From positions 1 to 64,000 of the forward strand of contig VXCM01005740.1 in assembly GCA_014773175.1 (NCBI GenBank): DNA of 64,000 nt, in the 5' to 3' direction. Position numbers and translations under genes: made by a program. The notes under the pieces are model-generated. The model saw only the letters and a list, made by a program, of their open reading frames with translations. It was not told the origin of the DNA and ran no database searches. The number at the start of each line of letters is the position of its first letter. Within the stretch, counting starts at the first letter, position 1. Below are positions 62,326 to 64,000 of the stretch, piece by piece. The stretch is from Lucifuga dentata (taxonomy: Eukaryota > Chordata > Actinopteri > Ophidiiformes > Bythitidae).

Positions 62326-62528
62326 GTATTTCATTGCTAGTTCTTTTAACATGTACCATATTTATCTAGGGGGCACAGCGAATACACATAGGCTTTTGTA
62401 GCATGGTTATGTTTAATATTCGTACAGGTACACACAGTCACTCCATTGGGCTGCCTGATACAAGGTAGACAAGAGCATTTCTTAGTCATTTTCCACCACC
62501 AATGATAGTATGCTAGATACAATTTTAA

Positions 62529-63160
62529 AGGACCATAACCTCCCAATTTGCATGTTTGAGCCTAATATATTCAGTTTTCATACATGTTACGTTACTGACA
62601 ATCATTTCCCAANATGTTTGAGCCTAATATATTCAGTTTTCATACATGTTACGTTACTGACAATCATTTCCCAAAGAATCAAACCATATTTCAGCTCTCC
62701 TGTCATTTTGCAAAACCTCTTAATCTTTCAAAATCAAATATTCAAGTGATACACCCACCTTAAAAATCGATATTTCGCCTGCTAATAGTTACGCAGCCTT
62801 ATGAAGTCGTGGTTGTTTAAATTTTTCGTAAGCGCAGGTCTTCTTTTGGGACTATATTCCCTGGTGGAGACATACATTCACTCCACACTTTTTATTGTGC
62901 TTAAAATTATGAAACTTTGAAAAAAAACCTGAATGCATGTGGTGTTCATGATGATGGATTACCTATCCCAAGAACATTTGAAGCATCAACAAGTTGATTT
63001 TAATAGCATAAACTGAAACCAATGGTGGTCTGGAAGGTAGGAAAAACATTTTTAACTCACCATTCCAGTAGTATGCTTTGGGAAATGATTGTCAGTAATG
63101 TTACACGTATGAAAATTGAATATATTAGGCTCAAACTTGCAAAATAGATGGTATGGTCCT
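62529..63160 (-). mobile_element. TTAA MITE copy 7, with an assembly duplication
   Basis: Flanked by TTAA (62525-62528 and 63161-63164), opposite orientation to the 36.6 kb copy. Near the left end 61 bases are repeated exactly across an N at 62613, so the true element is about 62 bases shorter. Confidence 0.88.
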
Positions 63161-63738
63161 TTAACTATGATTATTAATAAAAAATGTACCTCAATGATTT
63201 AGTTTGTTAATTCCAATAATTCCTCTCAAACAAGGCCAACTTGCCTTTATCAGAAGTAATTGGCAGTTATACCAACATTCGAAGGCATCCAGGCACATTC
63301 ATAATGACCTATAACCTTTCTCATTCTGTAAAGTACTTTTGGAACAGTACATATGTATTTCTAACTGCTTCACGCCCTTGAGAGTATTAATGACAACACA
63401 TTCCTATCATAACCCTCTATTACATTAATTCCCTCAAGTACTGATGCTATAAAACAGACAATTTGTTGAAGACTTTTTCCATTTTTTAAGCTGTTTAAGT
63501 GAATCATTACAGATGTTACAGGAATTAGTCAAATTTATTTTCATTTTTCACCAACTACTGTCGCTCTGTTTTTTCTTTCTGTTCATTCCGACTCCTTGAG
63601 GCTGTTAAATAAGAAGCACTGCAGCTAAAACTTTAAAGTACAGCTAATCAATATTTTTTAGATGATAAATTGATTGCATCCTTCCCTTGCATTAATGTGT
63701 GCTTGTGTGCGTCTTGCTCTCGCTCTGCCCCAGCACAG

Positions 63739-63832
63739 AAGTCTAATGGAAGAGGTGGAAAGCCATGAAATCCAGATACTGAAAGAACAGAAAGAGCTGG
63801 AGGACAAGAAGGAGATCATAGAGCTGAAACAG
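63739..63832 (+). CDS. ccdc146: ccdc146 coding exon 6
   Basis: The acceptor is the second AG of CCCCAGCACAG. The first base completes an Arg codon, then SLMEEVESHEIQILKEQKEL and DKKEIIELKQ. Donor AACAG followed by GTCTGA, phase 0. Using the first AG (63732-63733) would give an in-frame stop, which fixes the choice. Confidence 0.85.
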
Positions 63833-63941
63833 GTCTGAAAGCATGTGTGTTTGTGAGCGTGCATAGTTCACAACACACTATCGATAAAATAACAAATCAT
63901 CTGCTTACTGGTTTACTGTGTGCATGCGTTTGTTTTACTAG

Positions 63942-64000
63942 GCTGAGAAAGCCCAGCTCATCGTGGTACCTGACCAGCTTCTAAAGGAAGCTAAAAGGAT
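63942..64000 (+). CDS. ccdc146: ccdc146 coding exon 7 (partial, window end)
   Basis: Acceptor TTGTTTTACTAG, then AEKAQLIVVPDQLLKEAKR in phase 0, open to the last base of the window. Confidence 0.8.

Larger units (their letters stand above)
41382..64000 (+). other. ccdc146: ccdc146 gene, 5' part (seven coding exons, runs off the window)
   Basis: Seven plus-strand exons join in phase into 251 codons plus two bases, continuing past 64000. The order and sequence (STQDSEIQLL, EVSKLRKQLL) match vertebrate CCDC146, whose human protein has STQESEVQLL at the corresponding place. The mammalian protein is about 950 residues, so roughly a quarter is present. CCDC146 is a coiled-coil, microtubule-associated centriolar protein needed for sperm flagellum formation. 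The first coding intron (41544-55896) contains the whole fgl2 gene on the opposite strand, as in mammals. Later introns hold MITEs and microsatellites. Confidence 0.9.

Noticed and set aside
63734..63832. Use of the first AG (63732-63733) as acceptor of ccdc146 exon 6
   Set aside because: In the required phase it gives TAA within four codons; the next AG keeps the frame open.

Overview
The window is nuclear DNA of a ray-finned fish, most likely a percomorph teleost. The evidence is GT-AG introns, dense CA/CT microsatellites, and many decayed fish-type transposons (Tc1, hAT, tRNA-like SINE, Ty3/gypsy-like LTR, TTAA-flanked MITEs). No bacterial, viral or organellar signature was seen. Sixteen isolated N bases, most of them inside homopolymers or simple repeats, mark collapsed assembly gaps.

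Three protein-coding genes can be supported. (1) 0-11 kb, minus strand: the 5' end of lrrc17, a secreted leucine-rich-repeat protein. It has one coding exon (625-903), a spliced leader, and a probable 5' UTR exon near 10.7 kb; the rest of the gene lies before position 1. (2) 39.7-64 kb, plus strand: the 5' part of ccdc146, a coiled-coil protein of centrioles and sperm flagella, with seven coding exons whose phases all agree. It continues past the end of the window. A perfect RFX X-box lies upstream beside a plausible non-coding first exon. (3) 43.8-51.3 kb, minus strand: a complete fgl2 (fibroleukin) gene of five exons and 505 codons plus stop. It is nested in the first coding intron of ccdc146 on the opposite strand, as in mammals.

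From about 11 to 39.6 kb I see no gene, only repeats. The main repeat family is a TTAA-flanked MITE with ~85 bp inverted termini: seven long copies and several fragments. One copy carries a solo LTR with 5 bp target duplications, one carries a SINE, and one is a fold-back palindrome just upstream of the ccdc146 start codon. Two hAT-type elements (16.1 and 25.8 kb) share an internal 84 bp tandem repeat present in different copy numbers. A 16 bp minisatellite at 54.3 kb sits in an element whose array-less relative lies at 12.3 kb.

The three genes have no evident common pathway. The most informative features are the nested ccdc146/fgl2 arrangement, the X-box, the five-exon structure of fgl2, and splice acceptors whose pyrimidine tracts are microsatellites. 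I found no convincing unknown protein system.
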